Shown: piece by piece, positions 1-8,088 of the stretch
Layout of the letters: every line of letters begins with the position of its first letter
Numbering within the stretch: the stretch's first letter is position 1
Assembly (NCBI RefSeq): GCF_046707225.1
Contig: NZ_JBJKOP010000029.1
Coordinates: 169,257 to 233,256 of the forward strand
Length of the DNA: 64,000 bases
Reading direction: 5' to 3'
DNA from: Caproicibacter sp046707225
GTDB lineage: Bacteria > Bacillota > Clostridia > Oscillospirales > Acutalibacteraceae
The notes under the pieces: model-generated
Told to the model about the DNA's origin: nothing
Database searches by the model: none
What the model saw: the letters and a program-made list of their open reading frames with translations, nothing else
Program-made: the position numbers and the translations under genes

Positions 1-706
1 CGTCCGCCTGCTCAATTCCGCAGATCTTCGCAATCAGTCGAATCCCGCTGCCGGTCAAAATCAGATTATTAGCCTTGCCGTTTTCCAGCGGAATGTTGAT
101 ATGCCCTAGGATGGAATCTAAGTATTCTTCGACGACGGTATAAAAATCCTCCGTCATATTTTGGATATTTCCAAGCATATCGTGCAGCTTTAAAGACCCC
201 ATCGGGATGTTCTGAGAAAAAATCATTTGCTTTCCGTCATACACCGAAAAGCCGATGGTGCCGGCCCCGATATAACAAATCAGAGCGCTTTCGCCCCGTT
301 TGTTTTCAATTTTATTCAAATAATTTAAAATTTCCCAATAAATCAGGGTCTTTTCCTGATCATCCTCAAGAACTTCAATTTGCAATCCGTTTTGAATTTT
401 AAGCTGGTCGATAATGAACGATCGGTTTTCCGCTTCTCTCAGAGCCGTCGTTGCAACCGCTCTGTAGTCCGTTACGCCATACCCGTTCAAAACGTCTTCA
501 TAACCGTGCAGCAGGGAGGACAATTCGCGCAGGCTTTCAAAGCTGATCTTTCCGTCCGTAAAAACTTCATGGCCAAGGTGCAGCGGGTATTCGAGAGTCT
601 CGAGATCATCAATTTTTCCTTTTTTCAGCTGAGAAATTCGCATCTTCAGAGCATTAGAGTCTATGTCGAGGACAGCGGCAAGTTTGGGGCTTTTTTTGCG
701 GTTCAA
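1..706 (-). CDS. Ppx/GppA-like phosphatase family protein (3' end outside window)
   Basis: The gene runs leftward off the window edge; about 235 codons are visible and the C-terminus is missing. The visible part resembles the ASKHA-fold Ppx/GppA exopolyphosphatase/pppGpp phosphohydrolase family: LDIDSNAL at residues 13-20 where the family has a DIGSN loop, ATTALREAENR at 85-95, and a GSGIR loop close to the edge. The TTG start is preceded by GGAAGGTGA at a good distance. The second phosphate loop reads YIGAGTIGF (145-153) where the family usually has DIGGGSTE, and the usual acidic EEEA region reads LEDDQEK (113-119), so catalysis is uncertain. It is divergent from the capA-like gene. Family membership is fairly sure; activity is not. 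Confidence 0.72.
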   Translation of the reverse strand, partial: MNRKKSPKLAAVLDIDSNALKMRISQLKKGKIDDLETLEYPLHLGHEVFTDGKISFESLRELSSLLHGYEDVLNGYGVTDYRAVATTALREAENRSFIIDQLKIQNGLQIEVLEDDQEKTLIYWEILNYLNKIENKRGESALICYIGAGTIGFSVYDGKQMIFSQNIPMGSLKLHDMLGNIQNMTEDFYTVVEEYLDSILGHINIPLENGKANNLILTGSGIRLIAKICGIEQAD

Positions 707-904
707 TCAATCACCTTCCTTCGGATTTACCAATAGAATACTATATTATAAGAATAACAAGTTTGATCGAGTTTTTCTACCTTTTTCTCGATGTTTTCAA
801 GATATAAGTTTGCCAGCGGCAGAAATTGCATGACTTTTGCCAACGCAATATGTTATACTGTTATCATTCCCAATCATAGTGATACAAAGAAGGTATATTG
901 ATTT

Positions 905-2155
905 ATGCGTAGAAAAAAACATTCCGCGTCCCGGCGGACGGCGGTCATATCCGTTGCAGTAATATTGTGCGCCGCGGTTGCCGTAGCAGCCGCGGTTTAT
1001 TCCGGACAAGTTCCGGGCTTCAACCGTGCCCGGTCGTCGTCCTCCGCAGTGCCATCATCATCCGTATCCTCCTCAGCGGCATCAGAAGTCTCTTCCTCCA
1101 AACCGGTTCAAAAGCCGGTTTCCATTACGATTCTGGGTGCCGGGGACGATTTGATTCACAGCTCTGTGTACAACCATGCCAAAAAGCTGGCGGGAGGAAA
1201 AGGTTACGATTTTGACCCGATGTATCAACGTGTCGCCGGCACCATACGAAACGCCGACGTCGCGGTGATTAATCAGGAATCTGTTTTGGCGTCAAAGGTT
1301 GCGCCGATTTCAGGTTATCCTCTTTTTAATTCACCGACCGAAGTTGGGGACGAGTTGGTCCATTTAGGGTTCGACGTCGTGAATCAGGCGAACAACCATC
1401 TGCTGGATATGGGCGAGAAAGGAATCAAGGCAACGCTTGATTACTGGGATACCCAGCCGGTCAAGGTCGTCGGGGCCTATCGAAATGATGAGGACCTTCA
1501 GAATATACGGATTGTGGAAGCAAAAGGGATTAAAACGGCCCATATCGGAATCACGGAAATGACCAACGGTTTGTACCTGCCGAAAGGATCAAATTACAGG
1601 ATCATTTACGCGAGCGATACGGAATTAATCAAAAGCCTGATTCAAAAAGCGAAAAGCATGGCCGATGTTGTCGTAATATCCGTCCATTGGGGAACGGAAG
1701 ACACTTATACCCTGACGGACAAGCAGAAAAAGCTGGCGCAGGATATGGTTGACTGGGGCGCTGATATTATATTCGGAAACCACCCGCATGTGGTGCAAAA
1801 GCTCACTTTGCTCACGAGAGCGTCGGATGGGGCAAAATGTCCTGTGATTTTCGCAATGGGAAATTTCATTTCCGGGCAGCTCTATGGCAGAAACATGGTC
1901 AGCGGTCTCCTGACCGTGACAATGACAAAAAACTTTGAAACAGGAAAAACAACATACTCCAGTATGAAATTTGAGCCGATTGTCACGCACTATGAAACCA
2001 GATTTGAGAATCTTGCGATTTACCCGCTGAGCGAATATACGGACGCGCTGGCAAAGAAACACAGCATCCGGAAACGGACTCCGGAATTCAGCAAGCAGTT
2101 CATACAGGATATTATTGACCGGAATATTCCAAAGGAATATCAGGCGGAATCTTGA
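905..2155 (+). CDS. CapA/PgsA-like metallophosphatase-fold surface protein
   Basis: A 416-residue protein of the CapA (poly-gamma-glutamate capsule synthesis, PGA_cap) family, which has a calcineurin-like metallophosphatase fold. It has a positively charged N-terminus and a single membrane segment (about residues 12-32), then a Ser-rich linker (about 40-65), then the catalytic-type domain with GAGDDLIHS, NQESVLA, NQANNHLLDMG, SVHWGTE and GNHPHVVQ, which supply the metal ligands of the family. It is probably anchored with its domain outside the cell. No pgsB/pgsC genes lie nearby, so a role in capsule synthesis cannot be assumed. AAGAAGGT lies about 10 bases before the ATG. An extended -10 TGTTATACT lies at 851-859, without a clear -35. 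The stop codon overlaps the -35 box of the next promoter. Confidence 0.88.
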   Translation: MRRKKHSASRRTAVISVAVILCAAVAVAAAVYSGQVPGFNRARSSSSAVPSSSVSSSAASEVSSSKPVQKPVSITILGAGDDLIHSSVYNHAKKLAGGKGYDFDPMYQRVAGTIRNADVAVINQESVLASKVAPISGYPLFNSPTEVGDELVHLGFDVVNQANNHLLDMGEKGIKATLDYWDTQPVKVVGAYRNDEDLQNIRIVEAKGIKTAHIGITEMTNGLYLPKGSNYRIIYASDTELIKSLIQKAKSMADVVVISVHWGTEDTYTLTDKQKKLAQDMVDWGADIIFGNHPHVVQKLTLLTRASDGAKCPVIFAMGNFISGQLYGRNMVSGLLTVTMTKNFETGKTTYSSMKFEPIVTHYETRFENLAIYPLSEYTDALAKKHSIRKRTPEFSKQFIQDIIDRNIPKEYQAES

Positions 2156-2180
2156 CAGAACCTGATTCCCGTGATATACT
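2152..2180 (+). promoter_or_regulatory. Promoter of the FMN riboswitch/ribU transcript
   Basis: TTGACA at 2152-2157 and TATACT at 2175-2180 with a 17-base spacer and a TGa extension of the -10 box. This is a near-consensus housekeeping promoter. The -35 box overlaps the capA-like stop codon. Confidence 0.85.
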
Positions 2181-2197
2181 GTAAATAAATGAATCAG

Positions 2198-2318
2198 TCT
2201 TCGGGGCGAGGTGAAATTCCTCACCGGCGGTAAAGCGGCAGTAAGCCGACAAGCCCGCGAGCGGAAACGCAGATTTTGGTTGAATTCCAAAGCCGACGGT
2301 AAAGTCCGGATGGAAGAA
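2198..2318 (+). promoter_or_regulatory. FMN riboswitch 1 (RFN element)
   Basis: All conserved RFN blocks are present in order: GGGGCGAGGTGAAATTCC, ACCGGCGGTAAAG, AGCCCGCGAGCGG, GATTTTGGTTGAATTCC, AAAGCCGACGGTAAAGTCCGG and a closing ATGGAAGAAGA; TCTTC at 2198-2202 pairs with GAAGA at 2314-2318 to form P1. An intrinsic terminator follows at 2345, so this copy most likely works by premature termination when FMN is bound. Confidence 0.95.
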
Positions 2319-2344
2319 GAAAAGCGTTTTTTAACGTTTATTCC

Positions 2345-2372
2345 GTCCCGCATTTTTGCGGGACTTTTTTTT
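2345..2372 (+). terminator. Riboswitch terminator of FMN aptamer 1
   Basis: GTCCCGCA (2345-2352) pairs perfectly with TGCGGGAC (2357-2364) around a TTTT loop and is followed by a run of eight T. It is the expression platform of the first FMN aptamer. Confidence 0.9.
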
Positions 2373-2422
2373 ATTTCATCCGTTGACCCTGCCGAGCATC
2401 CGGGATGATTTTTTAAGAAAAA

Positions 2423-2548
2423 GGTTCAGGGCGGGGCGAACTTCCCCACCGGCGGTAAAACGGCAAAAGCCGATCAGCCCGCGAGCGGCAGTCAGCCGCA
2501 GATTTCGGTTCGATTCCGAAGCCGACGGTAAAGTCCGGATGAAAGAAG
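2423..2548 (+). promoter_or_regulatory. FMN riboswitch 2, translational type
   Basis: A second complete RFN aptamer: GGGGCGAACTTCCCCACCGG, GGCGGTAAAACGGC, CAGCCCGCGAGCGGC, GATTTCGGTTCGATTCCG and AAGCCGACGGTAAAGTCCGG. There is no terminator after it. Its 3' end runs into the AGAGGAG Shine-Dalgarno of ribU, so ligand binding would be expected to hide the ribosome binding site. Confidence 0.95.
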
Positions 2549-2561
2549 AGGAGAAAATTAG

Positions 2562-3203
2562 ATGAATTCTATGGATTATGAAAAAGCAGGCAAGAGACAG
2601 GGATTAAAGCTGGATGCCAGGAGTATCGCGCAGATCGGCGTTCTTTCGGGAATCGCTTTCGTACTGATGATGTTTGAGTTTCCGCTTTGGTTTGCTCCGG
2701 CATTTTACCGGCTTGACTTCAGTGAACTACCGGTCCTGATCGGAGCCTTTGCAATGGGTCCTGCGGCCGGGGTGCTGATTGAGCTGATCAAGGTATTGCT
2801 TTATATGCTGATTCACGGCAGTTCTACTGCGGGCGTGGGCGACCTTGCCAATTTTTTAATCGGAAGTTCCATGGTGATTCCCAGCGCGGTCATTTATCAG
2901 CATCATAAATCAAGGCGGTATGCGATTGTCGGCTTAATTACCGGAACGCTGGCACTGATTGTAGTCGGCAGCCTGATGAATGCCTATGTGCTTCTTCCTG
3001 TTTATGCGGCTGCTTTTCACATGCCGATGAATGCATTAATCAGTATGGGCTCCGCTGTTAACCCATCGATTCAGGGACTTACGACCTTTATTATGCTGGC
3101 CGTAGCACCGTTTAACCTGTTTAAAGGAGTTACCGTTTCCTGCCTGACCATGCTGCTGTATAAAAAAGTCAGTCCCATTTTACACAACAGGATCGGCAAA
3201 TGA
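2562..3203 (+). CDS. ribU: Riboflavin ECF transporter S component RibU
   Basis: A 213-residue integral membrane protein and the substrate-binding S component of an energy-coupling factor riboflavin transporter. After a short hydrophilic start it shows about six hydrophobic segments; the first carries the Ala-rich GVLSGIAFVLM region typical of S components that dock on EcfT, followed by FYRLDFSELPVLIGAFAMGP, which is characteristic of RibU. EcfA/A'/T are not in this window and are normally shared among S components. Two FMN riboswitches in series control it, which agrees with the function. ATG at 2562 lies 7 bases after GAGGAG; a second ATG at 2571 is possible. Confidence 0.94.
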   Translation: MNSMDYEKAGKRQGLKLDARSIAQIGVLSGIAFVLMMFEFPLWFAPAFYRLDFSELPVLIGAFAMGPAAGVLIELIKVLLYMLIHGSSTAGVGDLANFLIGSSMVIPSAVIYQHHKSRRYAIVGLITGTLALIVVGSLMNAYVLLPVYAAAFHMPMNALISMGSAVNPSIQGLTTFIMLAVAPFNLFKGVTVSCLTMLLYKKVSPILHNRIGK

Positions 3204-3241
3204 CATAGAATAGGATGAACCGGGTATTTTACGGTTAACGC

Positions 3242-3270
3242 TTTACAACTTCCGCGGCCTGTGCTATAAT
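3242..3270 (+). promoter_or_regulatory. Promoter of the SAM riboswitch/metK transcript
   Basis: TTTACA at 3242-3247 and TATAAT at 3265-3270, spacer 17, with a TGc extended -10. It lies directly upstream of the S-box leader. Confidence 0.85.
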
Positions 3271-3292
3271 CTGATTATTAAAAATGAATAGG

Positions 3293-3394
3293 TCCTTATC
3301 AAGAGTGACGGAGGGAACAGGCCCTGTGATGTCCGACAACCTGCTTTTAAGAAAGTAAGGTGCCAAATCCTGCGGGAAAGCCGAAAGATGAGGT
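3293..3394 (+). promoter_or_regulatory. SAM-I (S-box) riboswitch
   Basis: It has the S-box hallmarks: CTTATCAAGAGTGACGGAGG, then GGGAACAGGCCCTGTGATGTC, CCGACAACCTGC, AAGGTGCCAAATCCTGCGG and GAAAGATGAGG. P1 is CCTTATC paired with GATGAGG (one G-U). It is followed by a terminator at 3401 and then metK, so SAM should switch off its own synthase. Confidence 0.96.
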
Positions 3395-3400
3395 GGATTA

Positions 3401-3437
3401 ATACCGTCCGGTTTTCCGGACGGTATTTTTTTATTTT
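3401..3437 (+). terminator. SAM riboswitch terminator
   Basis: ATACCGTCCGG (3401-3411) pairs perfectly with CCGGACGGTAT (3416-3426) around TTTT and is followed by a long T tract. Confidence 0.92.
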
Positions 3438-3486
3438 TCAGCAATGGCCGCAGGCCAGCTGAGGAAAGTCAGGAGGAAACAAATAT

Positions 3487-4671
3487 ATGTCAAAACATTT
3501 TTTTACGTCTGAATCCGTAACGGAAGGTCACCCCGATAAAATGTGTGACCAGATTGCGGACGCCGTTTTGGACGCAATCATAGCCCAGGACCCGGTGGCG
3601 CATGTTGCGTGTGAGGTTACGGCGACGACAGGGATCATTCATGTCATGGGAGAAATTTCGACAAACTGTTATGTGGATATTGCTTCCATTGCAAGGGACG
3701 TCGTCAAGGATATCGGATATAATAACCCGGATTGCGGCTTTGACGGAAACACCTGCGGGGTATTAACTTCGATCGACGTGCAGTCGCCGGACATCGCCAT
3801 GGGTGTAGACCGCTCCTACGAAGCAAAAAACGGTGCAACGGATGAATACGACCTGATCGGAGCGGGAGACCAGGGGCTTATGTTCGGCTATGCCTGCGAT
3901 GAAACCCCCGAACTGATGCCGCTTCCCATTTCACTTGCTCACAAGCTGGCCAGACGGCTGAGCGAAGTGAGAAAAACCGGACTGATTCCTTACCTGAGGC
4001 CGGATGGCAAAACTCAGGTTACTGTGGAATACGAGGAAGACAGGCCTGTCCGTGTAGACACGGTTGTGGTGTCGGCTCAGCATAGCCCGGATGTCACCTT
4101 GGAACAGATTCGCGGCGATGTAATGAAACATGTGATTCAGGCGGTTGTTCCGCAGCAGTGGCTTGACGAAAAAACAAAGTATTATGTCAATCCAACCGGA
4201 AGGTTTGTAATCGGCGGACCGGTCGGAGACAGCGGGCTGACCGGAAGAAAAATCATTGTTGACACCTACGGCGGATATGCCCGTCACGGTGGCGGCGCAT
4301 TTTCCGGGAAAGACCCGACGAAAGTCGACCGCTCCGCGTCCTATGCCGCCCGCTACATCGCCAAAAACCTTGTCGCGGCGGGAGTAGCCAAAAAATGCGA
4401 GGTGCAGCTCGCCTATGCGATCGGTGTTGCCAGGCCGGTTTCCGTACGCGTCGACACGTTCGGAACTTCACCTTACACGGGAGAAGAACTTTCCGATGCG
4501 GTTGAAAAGACATTTGATTTAAGACCCGGTGCGATCATCCGGGATTTGGACCTCCGGCGCCCCATTTTCCGCTCTGTCTCCAATTACGGCCATATGGGCC
4601 GAGAGGACCTCGGCGTTTCCTGGGAAAAATGCGATCGTGTGGATGCACTGAAAGCCGTATTGAAAAAATAA
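3487..4671 (+). CDS. metK: S-adenosylmethionine synthetase MetK
   Basis: A 394-residue enzyme, the family's usual length, making S-adenosylmethionine from ATP and methionine. It opens with FTSESVTEGHPDKMCDQIAD, containing the ATP-site His of the GHPDK motif; GAGDQGLMFGYA and the loop GGGAFSGKDPTKVDRSA are both family signatures. It acts in the cytoplasm as a tetramer. ATG is 10 bases after AGGAGG. It is a single-gene transcript with its own promoter and SAM-I riboswitch, and a hairpin follows the stop codon. Confidence 0.98.
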   Translation: MSKHFFTSESVTEGHPDKMCDQIADAVLDAIIAQDPVAHVACEVTATTGIIHVMGEISTNCYVDIASIARDVVKDIGYNNPDCGFDGNTCGVLTSIDVQSPDIAMGVDRSYEAKNGATDEYDLIGAGDQGLMFGYACDETPELMPLPISLAHKLARRLSEVRKTGLIPYLRPDGKTQVTVEYEEDRPVRVDTVVVSAQHSPDVTLEQIRGDVMKHVIQAVVPQQWLDEKTKYYVNPTGRFVIGGPVGDSGLTGRKIIVDTYGGYARHGGGAFSGKDPTKVDRSASYAARYIAKNLVAAGVAKKCEVQLAYAIGVARPVSVRVDTFGTSPYTGEELSDAVEKTFDLRPGAIIRDLDLRRPIFRSVSNYGHMGREDLGVSWEKCDRVDALKAVLKK

Positions 4672-4679
4672 TCAAAATT

Positions 4680-4715
4680 CCGCCCCGGCACATAGAATGT
4701 GTTGGGGTGGTTTTT
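4680..4715 (+). terminator. Hairpin after metK abutting the next start codon
   Basis: CCGCCCCGGCACA (4680-4692) pairs with TGTGTTGGGGTGG (4698-4710) through G-C, A-T and three G-U pairs, loop TAGAA, then TTTTT directly before ATG 4716. It looks like a rho-independent terminator for metK and also holds the only GGGGTGG that could serve as ribosome binding site for the next gene. Confidence 0.75.
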
Positions 4716-5051
4716 ATGTTTGAAATTATTTTCAAAATTGTTTTCGTGCTGTTTGCCATTCTTGGAATTGTGGAAGCGTTCCGGATGTTTTTATTCTGGC
4801 TGCTGAAAACAAAAAATCCGGGTAGATTTTTTCTGATTGTTTCCATGAGCGGGCATGATGAAGAAGCGGAATTGGTTTTAAGAAGTGCCTGCGAGCGGAT
4901 TAAATGGTTTCCGGACAGTACAGCGCAGCTTCTGGCCGTCGATTGTGGTATGGACGAAGAGACCAGACGAATCTGTGAAATTGCTTGCTACGAACTGCCG
5001 GAAATCCAGCTCTGCCGGCCGGATGAAGTACAAAATATCCTTTGCCGTTAA
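4716..5051 (+). CDS. Small membrane-anchored protein of unknown function
   Basis: A 111-residue protein not recognised by family. Residues 2-30 form one long hydrophobic segment (FEIIFKIVFVLFAILGIVEA onward) and the rest (about 35-111) is a soluble domain with alternating strand/helix character, including FFLIVSMSGHDEEAELVL and LLAVDCGMDEETRRICEIA, which could be a small Rossmann-like fold facing the cytoplasm. The start is ATG 4716; the frame is open further upstream inside metK, but those starts overlap it. Any transcription from metK must read through the hairpin just before the start. It ends 65 bases before recD2. Confidence 0.62.
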   Translation: MFEIIFKIVFVLFAILGIVEAFRMFLFWLLKTKNPGRFFLIVSMSGHDEEAELVLRSACERIKWFPDSTAQLLAVDCGMDEETRRICEIACYELPEIQLCRPDEVQNILCR

Positions 5052-5116
5052 TATTTGCAAATACATATCGGATCGTTTATACTAGAGATATTACAACGCG
5101 AACAAGAGGGAACTGG

Positions 5117-7333
5117 ATGGCGGAAACAGGGCTTCTGGAAATGACCGGAACGGTGGAACAGATTATTTTTCGAAACGAAAAAAACGGATACGCCGTTGTT
5201 GAAATCAATAACGGCGAAGAACTGATTACGGCGGTGGGGAATTTGCCGTTTGTCGGTGCCGGCGAAGAATTGCATGTCGTTGGAAACTGGATTACCAGCC
5301 AGAATTATGGGGAGCAGTTTCATGTGGAGGCGTTTGAGCGTTCCAAACCGGCCAATGAAGCGGCTATGCTGAAATATCTCTCCTCCGGCGCCGTAAAGGG
5401 GATCGGACCGTCTACGGCGAAAAAAATAGTGGAGCTTTTTGGCGGTACTGCGCTGGAGGTCATGGAAAACGAGCCGGAACGCCTTTGCTCCGTTCGGGGC
5501 ATTACGAAGCCAAAGGCGGAAAAAATCTGTGAAGAGGTAAAAAGGCTCGGCGGAATCAGGCAGATGATGGTACAGCTCGGCGGATATGGAATTTCTCCCG
5601 AGGAGGCCGTGCGCGTCTGGAAATATTACGGCGCGCAGTCAGTAGACCGCGTCAGAGAAAATCCATACTGCCTCTGCGAGGACGGCGTGAGCATCGGTTT
5701 TGACCGGGCCGACCGGATTGCCGCGTCGCTGGAACGTCCTCAGGACGACATCTGCCGTGTTCGTGCTGGTATCCTTTACGTGATCAAACACAACATGGGA
5801 AACGGACATACCTGTTTACCTGCGGACAAGCTGACCTCGGCCGCAGCCCGCCTGCTGGGAGTGGAACAGAGCCTGACCCGCGACGTCCTTGAGGATTTAA
5901 AAGCGGATACATCCGTTGTTTCCTGTACTTTTCGGGACAGGGAATTTATTTTTCTTCCGAGTCTTTATCACTCTGAGGTTTATTCTGCGGAACGGATTAA
6001 AATGCTGCTCCGCTTTCCGGCTCCGTCGGTCACAGGAGTTGACGACAGGATTGCGGAGGTTGAAAGGGAATTTGGAATTCAGTACGCCGAAGGGCAAAAG
6101 CAGGCTGTGCGAGAGGCTTTGTCCAAAGGAATTCTGATTCTGACCGGCGGCCCGGGTACCGGAAAAACAACGACGCTGAACGCGATCATCCGTTTGCTGG
6201 AGCGCAGCGGTGAGAAGGTTTTGCTTGCGGCGCCGACCGGCAGGGCGGCGAAACGGATGTCGGAGCTGACAGGCAGGGAAGCCAAAACCATTCATCGGCT
6301 TTTACAGGTGGAGTGGGACGAAGAGGACAGGCCCGTCTTTGCCCGGAATGAAAAAAATCTGCTTGAGTGCGACGCGCTGGTCATCGATGAGCTTTCCATG
6401 GTTGACACCGCCCTTTTTGAAGCCCTTTTAAGGGCGCTTCCGCTTGGGCGCAGGCTGATTCTTGTCGGCGACAGCGACCAGCTTCCTTCCGTAGGGCCGG
6501 GGAATGTGATCGGAGATCTGATTGCTTCCGGGCTTCTGCCCGTCGTGCAGCTTCGGCAGGTTTTCCGGCAATCCATGCAGAGTCTGATTGTAAGAAACGC
6601 TCACCGGATTGTTTCCGGGGAAATGCCGGAACTCGACATCAGAAATGAAGACTTTTTCTTTTTGAAATGCGCTGTTCCGGCAAACATCGGCGCAACCATT
6701 GTTGATTTATGCAACCGCCGGCTTCCGGAAAGCTACGGCTTTTCTTCTCTGACAGAGATACAGGTACTTTCGCCGTCACGAAAAGGGGAGCTTGGAACAA
6801 CGGAATTGAATAAAAAACTTCAGTTGGCAATCAATCCGCCGGACGGCCGAAAGACGGAAATCCGGATAAACGGTTCACTTTTTCGCGAGGGCGACAAAGT
6901 TATGCAGATTCGCAACGACTATAATCTGCCGTGGAACCGCTTGGACGGTTCGGTAGGAGAGGGAGTATTTAACGGCGACCTTGGTATTATTCAGTCGATA
7001 GACCGCCGAGCTTCTGTGATCACAGTGCGCATGGACGACCGAATTGTCGCTTACAAGTCTGAGACTGCGGCTGAACTGGAACTTGCCTATGCGATGACGG
7101 TACACAAAAGCCAGGGCAATGAATTTCCTGCGGTAGTCATTCCGATGTACCGGGGCGCGCCTCAGCTTGCTTACCGAAATCTGCTCTATACTGCGGTGAC
7201 CCGAGCAAAGTCTCTGCTGATCCTTGTCGGTACGCCCGAAACGGTTCGTTCTATGGTTGAAAACAACCGCAAAACCAGACGGTACACGGGATTGGCCTAT
7301 CTTTTAACCGGGGGCGGGGAGGATGAAATTTAA
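5117..7333 (+). CDS. recD2: RecD2-type ATP-dependent DNA helicase
   Basis: A 738-residue SF1B 5'-3' DNA helicase of the RecD2 (RecD/TraA) class found in bacteria that use it without RecBC. It has an N-terminal OB-like segment (1-75), helix-hairpin-helix repeats around GAVKGIGPSTAKKI (91-104) and VRGITKPKAEKI, a Walker A motif GGPGTGKTTT near residue 343, Walker B VIDELSMVD, motif III GDSDQLPSVGPG, and C-terminal AYAMTVHKSQGNEF and LLYTAVTRAK. It acts in DNA repair and replication stress. ATG 5117 is chosen because AAGAGGGA lies 6 bases upstream; an in-frame start at 5042 has no such site. It overlaps comFC by 11 bases. Confidence 0.95.
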   Translation: MAETGLLEMTGTVEQIIFRNEKNGYAVVEINNGEELITAVGNLPFVGAGEELHVVGNWITSQNYGEQFHVEAFERSKPANEAAMLKYLSSGAVKGIGPSTAKKIVELFGGTALEVMENEPERLCSVRGITKPKAEKICEEVKRLGGIRQMMVQLGGYGISPEEAVRVWKYYGAQSVDRVRENPYCLCEDGVSIGFDRADRIAASLERPQDDICRVRAGILYVIKHNMGNGHTCLPADKLTSAAARLLGVEQSLTRDVLEDLKADTSVVSCTFRDREFIFLPSLYHSEVYSAERIKMLLRFPAPSVTGVDDRIAEVEREFGIQYAEGQKQAVREALSKGILILTGGPGTGKTTTLNAIIRLLERSGEKVLLAAPTGRAAKRMSELTGREAKTIHRLLQVEWDEEDRPVFARNEKNLLECDALVIDELSMVDTALFEALLRALPLGRRLILVGDSDQLPSVGPGNVIGDLIASGLLPVVQLRQVFRQSMQSLIVRNAHRIVSGEMPELDIRNEDFFFLKCAVPANIGATIVDLCNRRLPESYGFSSLTEIQVLSPSRKGELGTTELNKKLQLAINPPDGRKTEIRINGSLFREGDKVMQIRNDYNLPWNRLDGSVGEGVFNGDLGIIQSIDRRASVITVRMDDRIVAYKSETAAELELAYAMTVHKSQGNEFPAVVIPMYRGAPQLAYRNLLYTAVTRAKSLLILVGTPETVRSMVENNRKTRRYTGLAYLLTGGGEDEI

Positions 7334-7997
7334 AAAAATAATTTTATTTTGCCTTGAACTGATCTTTCCGCCGCATTGTGTTTTCTGCGACAAAATCGTT
7401 GCGCCGGGAACAAAAGTTTGTCAGGGCTGCTCCAGTGCAATCAAGCCGGTCAGCGCGATGCGCTGCATGAATCTTTCCGGTGGCGGACAGAATATTCCAT
7501 GTGCCGTCCTTTACTCCTACGAGGATCAGGTTCGTGATTCGATCATTCGTTTCAAGTTTTACGGAGAAAAAAGCAATGCGGAATTTTATGCGGATCAGCT
7601 TTCTGAATTGATTGGGAGCCGAATGAACGCATCTTCCTTTGATGTGGTGACGGCGGTTCCGATTTCCCGCGAACGAAAAAAAGGCCGCGGATATAATCAG
7701 TCCGAGCTGATTGCAAGAAAAATCGCTGAAAAACTGAATCTTCCTTATCGGGAATGCCTTGAGAAAATTCGCGATAATCCTGAACAGCATCTGCTTCCGC
7801 GCACGGAGCGAATGAAAAACGTCAAGGGGATTTACCGCGCCGACAAAGATTTGGCCGCCGGGAACAGCATATTACTGATAGACGATATTGTAACAACAGG
7901 CTCAACCCTTTGTGAATGCGCCGGGGTCCTTCTGGAAAGCGGAGCAGAAGCGGTTTCGTGTGCCGCAATCGCGCAGGTTGAAAGGTCCCCTTGTTGA
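7323..7997 (+). CDS. comFC: ComFC-family phosphoribosyltransferase-like protein
   Basis: A 224-residue protein of the ComFC/GntX family needed in many bacteria for DNA uptake during transformation. It has an N-terminal zinc-binding set of four cysteines (C19, C22, C33, C36), then a type I phosphoribosyltransferase domain: VTAVPISRERKKGRGYNQ and the PRPP-binding loop ILLIDDIVTTGST (about 181-193). Translation is coupled to recD2 by an 11-base overlap with the start inside the GGGGAGGATG site. No other com genes are seen here. Whether it serves competence in this organism cannot be judged from the sequence. Confidence 0.9.
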   Translation: MKFKKIILFCLELIFPPHCVFCDKIVAPGTKVCQGCSSAIKPVSAMRCMNLSGGGQNIPCAVLYSYEDQVRDSIIRFKFYGEKSNAEFYADQLSELIGSRMNASSFDVVTAVPISRERKKGRGYNQSELIARKIAEKLNLPYRECLEKIRDNPEQHLLPRTERMKNVKGIYRADKDLAAGNSILLIDDIVTTGSTLCECAGVLLESGAEAVSCAAIAQVERSPC

Positions 7998-8088
7998 AAT
8001 TGAACGTATTTTATTTTATAATAAGCGAGTGAATTTAGTCCGCATTTGCTTTCAAATGTGTGTTTTTATAAGAAATGGATGTGATTAT

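Noticed and set aside
1625..2353. A 242-codon minus-strand frame
   Set aside because: It runs through the first FMN riboswitch and the capA-like gene; both are better supported.
2383..2411. A second promoter between the two FMN riboswitches (TTGACC, then a weak -10)
   Set aside because: The -10 candidate TGATTT is poor, so serial control on one transcript is the simpler reading.
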